From: Scytalidium lignicola
Taxonomy: Eukaryota; Ascomycota; Leotiomycetes
DNA length: 64,000 bases
Direction of reading: 5' to 3'
NCBI GenBank assembly: GCA_002812745.2
Contig: NCSJ02000027.1
Span: 124,001 to 188,000, forward strand
A model generated the notes under the pieces. The model searched no databases. It was not told where the DNA came from and worked only from the letters and a program-made list of their open reading frames with translations. How positions within the stretch are numbered: position 1 is the first letter of the stretch; each line of letters begins with the position of its first letter. The position numbers and the translations under genes are program-made. Shown here piece after piece: positions 35,001-46,700 of the stretch.

Positions 35001-38000
35001 TCCTTAATACTCTTTGAGTATATGATTATATTATCAAGATATACCATTATGAATTTCTTCAAATATTTTTCCAATATTCAGTTTATTATTCTTTGTTATA
35101 TTGTTAAAGCATTAATCATATTAAATGTTATGATTAATAGTTTAAACAATTTATATTTTGTTCGAATAACAACTTTCCATTTGTTACTTCTTTTAATCTT
35201 AACCAGATTAAATGCTGATTACAAGTCTAACTTAATAAATATAATAACTTCTTTTAACTTGTTCATCATTGAATCTATCAATGGTAAAGGGTATTAGTCT
35301 TTTTTAGTTTTATTATTCAAGTGTTTATAGTCATCACAAAGTTGTCTTAGTAGATCATCTCCTTTCTTTGTATAATATAATAATACTCTAACTTTGCTAT
35401 AACCTTCTTTGTACAAACCTTTAAGTATTATTTTCTTGAGTAACTATTTCTTTATTACCTTATCCTCAACAAGAGTTATTCGATAAATTAGTCTATAAAC
35501 TAGTCTGAACCCCTTTTTAAGCTTTATCTTATAATCTTATAGTTTATGCTTAGGTAAGGTTAAATTATCAAGTCTTTCTATGAATAACTTTAACTATTTA
35601 TAATATTCTTCAAGAATATGTTTTATAATTTCGTTAATATAAACAGCTTTTAAAGACATAGTTTCTTCTAAGAAGGTAATCATATCCTTTCTCTAATCAA
35701 TTATTAAATTATACTTCTTTATCCATTTGATTCTTAATATAACCTGATATGTTCTTAACCTTATAACATTGAAAGATATCTTCTCTTAATAGCTCTTGTT
35801 ATACCTTATATCTAAGTCTTGAGTTTGAATATTAACATACTTCTAAACCTTAATACTGTTTGTTAACAATATCAAGTAACTATTATCCTTGACTTTTATG
35901 TTGAGTCTAAGTCACTTTATAACTTGTTTACTGATGAAGTTTCTTTTAACTCTTAAATCAATCAAGGCTTTTATTAGCTTTTTGTATAATGTTATGTTAA
36001 TATATAATAAACTTTTATTGTTCATGGAATAAAGATTAATGTCTTCAGTATTGTCAATTGATATATTGTCATTGATTTCTAAGTCTTCAATGTTTTCTTT
36101 TAATTCTTTGAAGAGTATTGTTCTTCTCTTAATAAGGTTTCTCAGTTTAAGTTCATCTAAGCTTTTATCATTCATGAATGTTTGTATATCTTGTACTTAT
36201 TTTGCTATTTCATTTCTAAGGCATTCCCTTATCTTAATAATAGAAACATTACTTATTACAAGAATTTTTCCTTTAAAATTCAAAGGGTATGTTGTTACTT
36301 CTTAGTTGAACTATTAATTGATTCTCTATAGTAATTTGTCTTCTCTTAATAACATAATAAGTACTTCTAAAGGTAATGAATCTTCTTCTAATTCATTAAC
36401 TATAAGTAATACTTCTATATCCTAGTTAACTAGTTTAACAACAATCTCTATTAGTTCCTTCTATTCTTATTAAGCATAATATTATTCAACTTTAGGTAAT
36501 TATTCTATTGATTTTCCTAAACCTTAGATTTCTTTGTATTATGTTTTTACTTTTAAATAATCTTATTAATAAGTTATCATTAGAAGTCCTTTATATTGTA
36601 CATTGTATCTTCTTCACACAATATAGCTTAGTCCTTCTTTAATTACTATCTAAACATCCTCAAGCATTTAATCAAAATCATCTTAAATTTAAGTTCTTTC
36701 TACTAATAAGAAGAACTTACATGATCTCTTCTTTATGATAATACTCTGGAGGTTAGTCTTATAAACAAGAACAAGATCTCTAATATCAAGTTTATATACT
36801 TTAACAGTTACTTCTTCTTATTATACAATTCTAAAAAGTTAACTTCTATCCAAGATTTCTTATCCTCTTAACCCTCTTATATTAATTATAAAATAGTATT
36901 TTAAGATTAATAATTCCTTAGAAACAAGATATTGTTCTGTCAGTATAACCTCAAAGTCTAGTAGTACAATTATTCAAATTCTATTAACTCTGGGAATTGA
37001 TCTCCATCTGCCTTAACCTTCATTCTGATTATTATCTTGAGAGTATCTTATATGTTGAGTTCTTTTTATAAGCATAGAATTTATCTTGAGGATTCTTGTT
37101 ATTGTTATCTTATCTACATTAGTTTTAATAATATAATGTAGTATAATTACTAAGTCCTGGAGATTTTCCTCTTCTTTTAAGGAATTCCCTTCTTTGTTTA
37201 AGCTTTCCTCTTCTAATGATTCTGACAAGATATCCATGATCCTTAGGATTCTTATAACTCTAACTTTAACTAACATACTTGCTTTGTTGTCCTTTTTATA
37301 AGTGTTCATTATATGTCTAAACATTTTACACTTGAAGTATAACTTGTTCTTTNCTTCTTTTATTAAGTTCCTCAGAGGAGATTTTAAAGGAATTTCCTTT
37401 CTTGTTCTTTCTTTTAAAGTACTTCTTTCCTTTTCCCTTTAAGATTTTTCCTTTCCTTATAACATCTAACTTTATAAGGTCTTCTTGATCTTTCTTACTA
37501 TCAAGCTTTCTTCTGTTAAAATAAGATTTACTCTTCTTGTCCAAGATCATTTTATATTGTTCATTCCTAATCTTGATTGACAAATTCACAAGAGCATTAA
37601 ATGTAATGACTATAAGTCAACAGTATAATTCTTCTTTGATAAAGTCCTTCAAACTAGTTTTATACTAGTGTATATATACTTCCTCTTCTCAATTGACTAA
37701 CATTGTATACTAACAATAAAGCATTATGTATTTACTAAGGCTTTTAGTTTGTCTAAGATAAGTTAATTGTCTTTTAACATTCCTTTTTTCGTTAACATCC
37801 TTATACAAGTGTTTAAGTTCCCTTGTATAAGTTTCCTAACTCTTAAGAATGTTTCTTACTCCTTAGTTCATTATTCCTCTGTTTATAACAAACCATTCAT
37901 CCTTAAAGGGTTGAAACCAAGTTTTAGTTACTCTTCTCAAGTATGTAAATGCTTATAAAACCTTATGTATATCTCCAAACAATAGATAATCATTCAATAC

Positions 38001-38519
38001 CAAATAAGTTCCTGTCTGAACAAAGTATACTTTCAACTTCTTTCTGTCCTCATAAAACAGATCTGGCTTAGCAATTTTGACTTCTTTAAGAGTTGTCATT
38101 AAAGCTTGCTCAACGTTACTCTCTAGTTCAAAGTCTAAGTCAAGGTCTAGACTTAAAGCTCTTGGTACTTGAACTAATTCTGGGTTAGGTTTTGGTAATG
38201 GAGGTGTTAGCTTCTTTCCTACAACTCTTGACAATTTCTCAACAGTTAATCCTTCTGTTGATTTAATAATTTGCTTTAACAGTATAACAACTTCCTTTAA
38301 TACTCCTTCCTAGATGTTAGTTTTCTTAATAATCTGGTTTTTACCTTGGTCTTCCTCAGAGCTATCTTCTGAACTTTCCTCAGATACTTCCTTAGATCCT
38401 TCTTCAGATTCTTCTTCAAAACCTTCTTCAGAACCTTCTTTAGGTTGTTGTTCGTTATTATTATCTATTAATATGTTTGTTTTCAAATCTTGATTCATCA
38501 AGATAGGTAGTGTTTAAAA

Positions 38520-38861
38520 TGTTACAAAACTACACTATCCAGGTCACTGGATAGCAAGGGTAAGGTAGATGTTCAAGGACAGCAGAAACGTATAACACAC
38601 AAGCAGGTTACTAGGTCGAAGGTGGGATACAGTAATGTATTTAGGTTGAACACAAGAAGTCTACTCTCATGTTCCTTCAGTGTGCTTATATAGATAATGA
38701 AATCCAACTAGACCGTTTGGAGTCCTTAGAGTCCTCTGGAGTCCCTTAGGAATCCCAGGACTCCATCACATGACCTCTGATTGTTAGGTTCTCTATGTAC
38801 ACCTTCTGTGTACCGAGCCTCAGGCCTACACCAATCAGCTTGTTAGGTAAAACCCGTAACA
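38520..38861 (-). repeat. LTR (5' LTR of the minus-strand Gypsy element)
   Basis: The 342-base repeat has TGTTACAAAAC and CCGTAACA ends and is paired with 31704-32062. The gag ATG lies only 21 bases inside its inner edge (38498). Confidence 0.85.
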
Positions 38862-39647
38862 CATGGAGAACTTAAAGGATTTTATGTTTTTTGCTTGTTT
38901 AATACAAGTTTTGTATGTTTGAGAACAAAAAGGTATTATGAATAAGAAACATAGTTAACAGAATAATGAAGATTGCTTGACGTTATTAGTTAAGCATCAG
39001 GACAACATTAGGATAAAAAGGGAATAGTATTACAATTCTTACTGTCACAACTTGATAAGTGCTAGGTAACAGCTTATGGAGTGTCCATGATTAAACAAGA
39101 TGTTAAGTTATATAACTTATACAAGTAGTATAAAGTGTATAAGGGGATATTAAAACTATACTGGCTATACAAGGCTATACTCATTTATCTATATAAGAAT
39201 ACACTCCTTAAGCTTTAGTTAAAAACCTCATGTTCAACCTAAATTATAACTCTACTATATATACTTATTTACTATAACTACAAACAGCTTACTTCTACAT
39301 AAACCCCACAAGAGTGACCAGGCTTACCCTTATGACCGTATTATAAGAAGTCTCATAACAATATAATATTATTATAACCTCTAAGTATATATCAAAGATG
39401 TTTTATAATATTATAGTTAATACAAGTACTTTAAAGAAGTTTACAATTAGTTATAATTAATATATTGCTTATTAAAACCTTGATAACATTGTTTTAATTG
39501 ATAAATTTACAAAAGGTAATATGTTTGTATAATTTGAGATTAGTATTATAAGCTTGATTAGTTTAATCAATATTTATACTCCTTTTAGTAAGGTTTAATT
39601 TTATATTGTTGATGTAAATATTTTATTTTTGCTTTCCTTAGTGTTGG
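38862..39647. repeat. AT-rich repeat DNA between the Gypsy element and the right inverted repeat
   Basis: No gene is seen. A purine-rich stretch followed by TATTACAA near 39015-39035 resembles the polypurine tract and LTR start of the neighbouring Gypsy family, so a second decayed end may be present. That is weak evidence. Confidence 0.35.
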
Positions 39648-39833
39648 TTCACCTGTAGCACGAAGTACGGTACGCAATTATACGTAACATACTCGTTGTA
39701 CTATTCTATGGTTGTTCTTCGAAAAGGGGGTAGGAGTAGTACGAAGCTATAAGAGCTTCGCTCGCTCTTACTACCTAATCAGGACTAGTCTACATAGCAC
39801 GTGAGTATCACGTGCACGTAACTAATATATTAC
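39648..39833 (+). repeat. Right copy of the ~190-bp inverted repeat (LTR-like)
   Basis: It reads TGTTGGTTCACCTGTAGCACG at its left edge and ends GTGCACGTAACTAATA. It is the reverse complement of 27245-27432 with scattered differences. Its position ahead of a plus-strand copia coding region (41180-42830) would fit a 5' LTR, but no matching 3' LTR was found after that region. Confidence 0.65.
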
Positions 39834-41179
39834 TCTTAACACTTAGCTAATATAAATTATTTAAGGATTTATTATATTAATATTAAAAATAAACTTATTA
39901 CCTTTAATGATAAAATGCTTGTAATTTAATGTTTTAGTTATGTGTTTTAATTATAAGATAACTCTTTATATATTTTCTTAATAAACTCTTTTGATAATAA
40001 TACATACTACTTAATTGAAGTTGAATTATGTTATTTATACTATTATTTTGGCTATTTATTAATTAAAAGGTTATGCAAAATTCTAAAGTGTTTAAAGTAT
40101 AAGGTTAACAATAAAGTATTTTAATATCTTACTTAATTTTATAATTATTGTTAAAAACATAGTAAATCACTTAGAAAATTCAAGTTTACTTTTTAAGATA
40201 ATGTTAAATTCAATTATATAATTTTGGTTAATATTATGTATATTAATAATAAGCTTGTTTTATATATTGTTGATGAAGTTATAAGTTTTCAAGTTGTTTA
40301 ATAATTATAAATATCTTTGTAAAATATGTTTAAGATACTTTATAGACTTGTTAAATTGATATTTATCTTAGACTTTTTGAATTAATTAATTATAATGTTA
40401 ATAAGAGCTTTGTAAGTAAGGATTTTAAGTATTTTATTATTATAATAAGAGTTTTTACTAAATGTGTACTTATAGAGGTATATTAATTGATTAAGAAGGT
40501 TAAACATTATTATACTATTTTATATTAAGTATATCAAATCATCTTTGAAGAATTCTTTAATATTAACAAGGATATAGCCTTATAAATAGTTATTAAGGTT
40601 GTAAATAATATAATAAGCCTTAATAGCCTTATATTAACCTTACTTGTTTTTAAGGCATTCCTTTATATATCAGAACTTGATGCTTTTGCCCCTTTAATAG
40701 CTTAACAAGTTGTAATGGTTAAAAACGTTATAAATAAGATTAAGGCTTATTATGCTTAGAAATAAGTAAAAGATACCTTGAATTAATGAAATGAACTTTT
40801 AATAACAGTTATCTATAACTTATTACTTAATTTAAATATACTTGTATAATAAGAAGGGAATGAAAGTTATATAAGGAGTTAAAAAGGCTTATTCAGCTTG
40901 TTAAAAGTAAATAATAAGACTTGTAAACTATAACTACTAAATGGCCTTATAGAATTCAGGAGTATTATGGTAAAATTATACTTAAAAGAAGATAATGCTT
41001 AAGAATCTTAGAATACTTAAAGAATTCAATATAACAATATAATTTAAGCTAAACCTTAATTAATACTAGTTATACTTGAAGAACTAGTTAAACAATATTA
41101 TGGTAAACTTTAAAAGAATATTATTTAAGCTTTAATAGTTAATATTATAGTTTATATATAACAAGAAACTTAAACTATA
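39834..41179. repeat. AT-rich repeat DNA, possible copia 5' part
   Basis: No readable gene. It lies directly ahead of copia pol sequence on the same strand and probably corresponds to degraded gag/integrase sequence, but no motif is clear enough to assign. Confidence 0.4.
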
Positions 41180-42830
41180 TCTTTAATAAAGTAATTCAAG
41201 GAATCTTAACATAAGGAAATCAATAAACTACTTAAAAAAGGTGTATTTAAAGTTGTTCTTATATTACTTGTTTTAAAAGGTATTAAAATCTTTAACTTTA
41301 AATTTGTTAATAAGATTAAGAATGCTAGAACAAGCTTAGTCTTTGAAAAGTTATGTTTAATTATTCAAGTTTATAATAATGTTAAAAAAGACTTAGTTTT
41401 AACTTAATCACTTATAATTTAAAAGGTTAGTTAATACTTAATTTTAGTTATTACAATTATAATGTTAAAGAAAAGGCTTTACTTATAAGATATATTATAA
41501 GCTTATGTTTAATTAAATACAAACTTAAATTATGACTTTTATATTTATCCTCTTATAAAGTTAAGTATAAGAGAAGATATTATTTTGAAGGTTGTTAAGC
41601 TTTTATATAAAGTTCTTAAAGTAAGAAATTATTAATTTAATACTTATTATTGTTATTATACTAAATAACTTCAGATAAGCTAATTAATGTATAATCTTTG
41701 TTTATTATATATTAATACTCTTAGATTTAGAATTGTTAGCTTGTAAATTAATGATACTTTATTTTTAGTTGATAATACTTTTGTGGACACTGAGTAAAAA
41801 AANGCTTAAATTTTAAGCTAAAGCTAAGGAAATGCTTGTAATTGATAACTTGATTAAATTTAACAATAGCTTAATTACTCTGAATAATAACTTAATTTCT
41901 TTTAACTAAGAATAATAGTATAAGAACTTTAAGCTTGTTAACCTTTAATTATTAGACCTTATTAGTATAAGAGGAACTTTACAAAAAGTAATAGTACTTA
42001 AGGATTAATATGTTGCCTAAAGAGTTTAAGGAGTATATATAACTATTATTAATTAATCAAAAGTAACTTTTGATCTTTCTTTTACTATTTAGAAGGTCAA
42101 CCCTTAAGAGAAGGATGTTAAAGTACTTAACAAATGTTAGGAACGAGTAATTGAATAGCTTTACCACTCGACTAAACTGGCTAAAAAGGCACAATATTAG
42201 CGGTCGCTCACTAATAGTTATTCTACTATATATAACGTTCCTAACAACAAATGTTTATAATAACAGATTGATAATGTTAAAAGAAGTCTTAAGTATGTAT
42301 AACTTGACTATAAAACCCTTTAGTTATTAATGTTTATAAATGTTTCTTTTATGAATAATATAAACTTCTCTTTATAGATTAAGTATATAATCATACTTGC
42401 AAATGTTAATATGAAAGGAAATATTGTTTATTAGTCTTTAATCAAGTGTAAGAGGATTATTAAAAGTATACTAACCTTAGAACTTTATATTATAGCTTAT
42501 AAATTTAATATTAAGGTTATCTTGAAGTTGATTATCAAGAGAATTCTTGAATTAACTATTCTATTTATTCTTTATACTAATTTGAAGTTGTTATACAATT
42601 ACCTTGTTAAATTAAGTATTATACAAGAAAAACAACTTATAATAAACCTTATATGTTTATGCTAATTATATAAACGTTAAGAGATTATTGAGGTTAAGTA
42701 GATTGATGGTAATAATAATCTTGTAGATTTTATGACAAAATCCAAGGCTTGTAGAGTACTCAAAGACTTAATTAACAAGAACAAAGTTAACTTATATATA
42801 ATGGAATAAGTAGAATAAAAAAGCTTAGAA
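41180..42830 (+). mobile_element. Ty1/copia retrotransposon pol remnant (reverse transcriptase to RNase H)
   Basis: Translated plus-strand segments keep the order of a known fungal copia pol: EINKLLKKGVFKVV and FVNKIKNA (about 41215-41320), VVKLLYKVL (41590), LYINTLRF, DDTLFLVDN-like sequence (41750) and KFKAKAREML (41810). The RNase H part NIVYxSLIKCKR, ELYIIAYKF and VDFMTKSKA follows (42420-42760). Stops are frequent. A MITE sits at 42136-42245. The 3' end after KVNLYIMEx (42800) has no recognisable LTR. Confidence 0.75.
42136..42245. mobile_element. 110-bp MITE with 7-bp target-site duplication
   Basis: Perfect 10-base terminal inverted repeats GTTAGGAACG/CGTTCCTAAC are flanked by the direct repeat AACAAAT (42129-42135 and 42246-42252). 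Removing the element and one repeat rejoins the copia reading frame as VLNKC followed by QIDN-type sequence. The interior is GC-richer than the host DNA. It has no coding capacity; the 7-base duplication differs from the TA of Tc1/mariner. Confidence 0.85.
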
Positions 42831-43947
42831 CTGAAGGAATTAAAGGTATTATAAAGGTTTAAAAACGGTTATGAAGTTATAAGAGTATTATAAGGAGTTT
42901 AAAAGTAGGATAGAATTACAAAGTTCTTTACAATACCTTTGTGTACTTATAAGAGCCTTTATATTTACTATTGTCTTTTTNAGTCTACTATTGTTTTTTT
43001 ACTGTTTTTGTAACTTTTACAATTGTTATTACTTTTAGTTGTTGTTAATGTTAGTATAGTTATATGTAGACTAGAATCATATGTAGATTAGGTACATATG
43101 TAGATAAGATAAGGCTAGTTTGGTTATCATAAAGGAGGATAATATTGTATAGTAGTACTCCTTATATAACTATTGTAATACAAACTTACTTATAGCTAAT
43201 AATAAAAAAAACTATTATATCGACATGTATTACCTTTATATATTAGAGATGTACGTTTATTGTAAAANGTGAACCGGCAATTACTTGAAAAAAAGAAGAG
43301 TAATTTTATCTTATATACTTTTAATATCAATTTTATTAAGGTTATATAATACTTATAAATACTTAAAAAGTAATTAGATATAATTATAAAAGTCCTTTAA
43401 TATTTCTTTATAATTCTAGTAAAAAANGGATTATTTACATAAAAGGATTATTTAGCTTAAATTCTTATAATAAATCTTTAACTCTAAAAGCTTTTACATT
43501 TAAAACTTATAAATTCTACTCTTTTATAAAACTTTATTTATAGAAGATAAAAACTTAACTTATAATTATAAGTTTATAACTAATTATTATATTAAATAAC
43601 ATACAGTATATAGAATAATATTAATACTATATCTTTTTACAAGTTTTGATATAAACCTTATTAAGAAGTGTTAGAAGAAAATCAAATAAGTATTATACAA
43701 GCAAAAAAAAGCAACTTATAACCGAGTAAGAGATGGAAATTACAATTACAGAAGAATAGAATAATATACTACAGGATTAGATAAATGAGTTGATTTTAAA
43801 ACAAGAACATTGGGTTCATGTACTTATGGAACGCCATGGGTGGTCTACTCCTAATTAAATTGTTATTAAATACCTAAGTTTTATGATTTTTATCGCAATA
43901 TGCCCTGTGCGACACAGACTTACGACACCCGGCTTGTTAAGAACTAG
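42831..43947. repeat. AT-rich DNA up to the border of the second genic island
   Basis: No gene is seen. GTGAACCGGCAATTAC at 43268 resembles the inner edge of the ~190-bp inverted repeat family (GTGAACCnACA) and may be a scrap of it. N characters at 42981, 43267 and 43427 mostly abut homopolymers. The composition changes sharply near 43860. Confidence 0.4.
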
Positions 43948-44865
43948 CTAAGCGCTTGCGAGACTTGGTTTGCTAGTGACTTCTTGCAATAGGGCATCAA
44001 TCTGGCCTAAGCGTCGCATCCTGTCTTCCTCTACTCGAGTAGGCGTTATGGTCTCTGGGGTGACAATTTCCAGTTCTCGTAATTCGCTCAAATTTTCCAA
44101 CTCCATCTTCATTTGCTTAGCTAGAACTACCCAGGACTCAATCTCAATATACCGGATAGATTGTTGTCGCTCTATCCGCAGCTTCTGAAGCTTAGATAAC
44201 AAAGTTAGCTCTTGGATTGTGCAGAGAGCTTTTGAGCCGGAGGATGCGACGATTGTTAGACTTCTAATGGCATCGCGGCGATTAGGATTGATTGCTTTAC
44301 AAAAACTTGTAGCAAGCCTAGGCGTTACAACGGGATATTGAAAATGATTGATAGAGTAGAAAATAGGCTCGGCTTCGATATATATCCTTCGACAGGTTTC
44401 AAGGATCAAGAGAACTGATGGCCGAAGGTTTTTACGATGGTTGGCTGGGTACCACTTTAGTTGTACGCTCGGTGACTCTATAGATAGAACCTGCTCGTAG
44501 ATTCGAAGTCGAAGCTCAACTGGAAGACTGAAAAGTCTACACTGATGTTGTTCATGTATTAATATTGCGTAGTTGTTCTGCGTTGCCATTTTGCAGTCAT
44601 TGTTTTCGGATTCGCTCGATCTCGCAGCACTCTGCAACGCAAACTTGTAATGCCAAGTAAACGCCAGGGTTAGATGAGAAGCGGTATGATCGTGTCCGGA
44701 AATAGTGTTTTCCCTCTCCACAACCTCCCAGTCCTCGTCATCGCTGGTGTCAAACCTAACACCTTCGAAGACGTGTTGGTCAGGTATTTCGGATGACGCC
44801 GTGAGACCTTGTTTGGGTAAGTAAAACAATATATATGACTCCAATAGAAAAAGAATTGCAGCCAT
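43948..44865 (-). CDS. 2EXR/F-box-like hypothetical protein
   Basis: An uninterrupted 305-codon frame. Residues 110-125 read CRLFSLPVELRLRIYE, the F-box-like opening of the fungal 2EXR/DUF7730 families. SVLLILETCRRIYIEAEPIFYSINHF follows, where the conserved logic is parental record, then old rows of leucine-rich residues. The N-terminus starts with a short hydrophobic stretch (MAAILFLLESYILFYL) not usual for the family, so the true start may be downstream (for example Met93). Function is unknown; such proteins may be substrate adaptors. It lies in a small GC-richer island between RIP-damaged blocks, and its reading frame is intact, which suggests it is not itself a RIP target. Confidence 0.65.
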   Translation of the reverse strand: MAAILFLLESYILFYLPKQGLTASSEIPDQHVFEGVRFDTSDDEDWEVVERENTISGHDHTASHLTLAFTWHYKFALQSAARSSESENNDCKMATQNNYAILIHEQHQCRLFSLPVELRLRIYEQVLSIESPSVQLKWYPANHRKNLRPSVLLILETCRRIYIEAEPIFYSINHFQYPVVTPRLATSFCKAINPNRRDAIRSLTIVASSGSKALCTIQELTLLSKLQKLRIERQQSIRYIEIESWVVLAKQMKMELENLSELRELEIVTPETITPTRVEEDRMRRLGQIDALLQEVTSKPSLASA

Positions 44866-45154
44866 AGTCTGCTTGGGGGTAATGACAACTTACCATTTGT
44901 TTCTTCATTCATTTCGGTATGACCGGGATTTAAATCACTTAGATCTTAGTGCACGATGTGGCAGAAGACGAAAGAGAAATTGGGCCTGGTGGGGAAAGTT
45001 AACATTGCGAGCGACTTGCATTTACTGCATGCAGCCGAACAAAGATACTGTAAGGATACGCGTCATCGGATGATCGGTGGGGCTGGAGCCTTCCAAAACA
45101 TCGCCACCAAAGCTACTCCGTAATAGTTAGTTGCGCTCATGCGCTGGTTTATCA
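44866..45154. other. Short intergenic gap
   Basis: No gene is seen. It should contain the upstream region of the 2EXR-like gene. A GTAAGT at 44893 on the minus strand would need an intron of only 25 bases to join a further exon, which is too short. Confidence 0.3.
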
Positions 45155-45460
45155 CTATCTCAAGGTCCTGCTCTCTCGAAAGCCTTTGTAAGTAAACAAT
45201 CCGCATCGCATCTGCTCAGTCGCCCTTCCTACCTGGGATGCCATATCTACTATAGATGTTCTCCAAGGCTGCCGTATCCAAGTAGATGCCCGTTGGATTA
45301 AGTTGTAGAGTCGAGGACTTTGCCTTTGCGGTGACCTCCCCCCCATCTGCAGATAGTCCTGCTTACCGTTTATGAATCTTCCACCCCATTTATTCTTCCG
45401 AGGCAATTTCCTTTCTCCGATATGTTCAGAAAGNCGCTTCTGGATATCTTCCGGTAGCAT
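45155..45460 (-). pseudogene. Unknown fungal repeat-associated protein fragment with G7 frame change
   Basis: The frame starts ...LPEDIQK and HIGERKLPRKNKWGGRFINGKQDYLQMGG. At a run of seven G's (plus strand C's near 45343) the printed frame turns into arginine-rich nonsense. The alternative frame continues EVTAKAKSSTLQLNPTGIYLDTAALENIYSRYG, then GIPGRKGD and a stop. The second version looks protein-like, so a homopolymer frameshift (real or a sequencing error) is likely. I do not recognise a domain. An N at 45434 lies in the first part. It sits 400 bases from a transposase remnant, so it may belong to a mobile element. Confidence 0.45.
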
Positions 45461-45779
45461 ATTCTTCGGGAGAGGATAGGCAATTTTCTAGATCTGTATT
45501 AGCACCAGTCGTATATTCCAAGCAAGTACTCGCTTTACTTACTATCTCTGCTATAGATGGCGGCCACGATGCATGGTCCTTAGATCTGTACGTGGTGTAT
45601 CGACCACGCTTGCAAATGATCAGAGCGACTTTAGTTATAATATATTAGTTTAACATACAAAATTAAGAGGTTAAATTACAAGGTGATAAGAAAAGGAGTA
45701 TTATACAAGAATAAGTGCTTGTTCATGAGGAGAATCTTATTTAGATGTACTTATTACAACATTTATAAGCCCATTTTAT

Positions 45780-46460
45780 CCGACCTGTTTGTCATAGCCA
45801 GATTCATCTATGAAGACATACTAGTACGAAAGAAAATTCGAAGTATTGTGAACGTATAAATCTCGCAGATCAGCATTTCGTCCCTGTGCTATACGGCGAA
45901 TTGTTTTTTTTACTCCAGCCGATGGATTTTAGCGCCCTGGCTATGCTGTAGGTTGTCACTTGCACTTTGAACTTGTCCCAAATGAAGAGAACCATCTCCT
46001 CCAAATAAAGCCCAGGATCTTTTAGCAAGTGTTTGCATAGAGCATCTAATATCGGAGATATAATGCTTTGGGGCCGTCCGACGGGATTCAGAGACGTTTT
46101 GGGAGGACGTTTTGATCTTCTTCGATGGATAGCACGCCGACTACAACCTGCAACGTTAGCTATTTGCTGAGCCTTGAATGGAACCTTGCTCGCGATCATA
46201 TCGCTAATTATTACATGCTGTGACTCTGCAAGATGCGGCGCCATTCTGGGGAGGGAATTGCCTTGGCCTTTGAGCGAGACATCTTCGTTGACATGCTGTG
46301 AAAAGGACATGAAGCATACTCCCCAGAGGCCCGTGCGCCTGTCTTGAGCCGCACGACGAGTTCCCTTCAAGTCCAATAATTTGAATCTCCGCGCGAAGCA
46401 TCGTTGACGCTGCTTAGAATAAGACACGGTAATTACCATAGAATTCGGAATCTGACACAT
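45780..46460 (-). pseudogene. Tc1/mariner-type transposase fragment (helix-turn-helix half plus first catalytic Asp)
   Basis: The minus-strand frame 46460-45870 contains the paired helix-turn-helix of Tc1/mariner/IS630 transposases: IASKVPFKAQQIANVAGCSRRAIHRR, then GRPQSIISPILDALCKHLLKDPGLYLEEM and SIARALKSIGWSKK. A run of eight T's (plus strand, 45904-45911) marks a frame change. The other frame continues TIRRIAQGRNADLRDLYVHN and FIDESGYDK, the first catalytic aspartate region. A TAA follows (near 45785), and the rest of the DDE domain is missing. It is a truncated, inactive element; no inverted repeats were found. Confidence 0.72.
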
Positions 46461-46700
46461 TATATAGCTAACATGTTATTGCTAGACTACTAATAAATGG
46501 TTGCCACGATGTTGACGCATAGAACTCGTTTAGGCAACAGCAAGGCGAGGAGGGTGACAGACTTCTTAAAACCATAGAGCGAGCCCTTCGAGAACAATGG
46601 ATCGCTCCATCAATCGTTTAGGCTCTATTTTCGTGCCTACACCGAACTCATACCTCCAGCTCGTCTGCCACTCGTCCCAACTACCTCTTTGATACTCGCG
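46461..46700. promoter_or_regulatory. Retained upstream region of the truncated vWA gene
   Basis: A GC-richer 240-base stretch leads directly into the ATG at 46701, with a CT-rich stretch near 46650-46690 as in fungal promoters. No other gene is seen. Confidence 0.3.

Larger units (their letters stand above)
31704..38861 (-). mobile_element. Ty3/Gypsy LTR retrotransposon, RIP-degraded
   Basis: A 7.16-kb element bounded by LTRs that start TGTTAC and end GTAACA. Coding remnants lie on the minus strand. They begin with an acidic, glutamate/serine-rich gag start at about 38498 and further gag at 38234-37953 (PPLPKPNPELVQVPRALSL). A lysine-rich region at 37590-37013, reverse transcriptase with YLDNIIIYSK near 35050, RNase H, and integrase C-terminal sequence around 33000-33200 follow in gag-pol order. 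Every domain is broken by stops, mostly TAA/TAG. The 5-base flanks CAAAG (left) and CATGG (right) do not match, so no target-site duplication is claimed. A second copy of the family enters at about 62575. Confidence 0.85.

Noticed and set aside
31699..38866. CAAAG/CATGG as a target-site duplication of the Gypsy element
   Set aside because: Only three of five positions agree, which is not better than chance in AT-rich DNA.
44866..44912. An upstream exon for the 2EXR-like gene starting MNEETNG
   Set aside because: Joining it would require a GT-AG intron of only about 25 bases, shorter than any other intron seen here.
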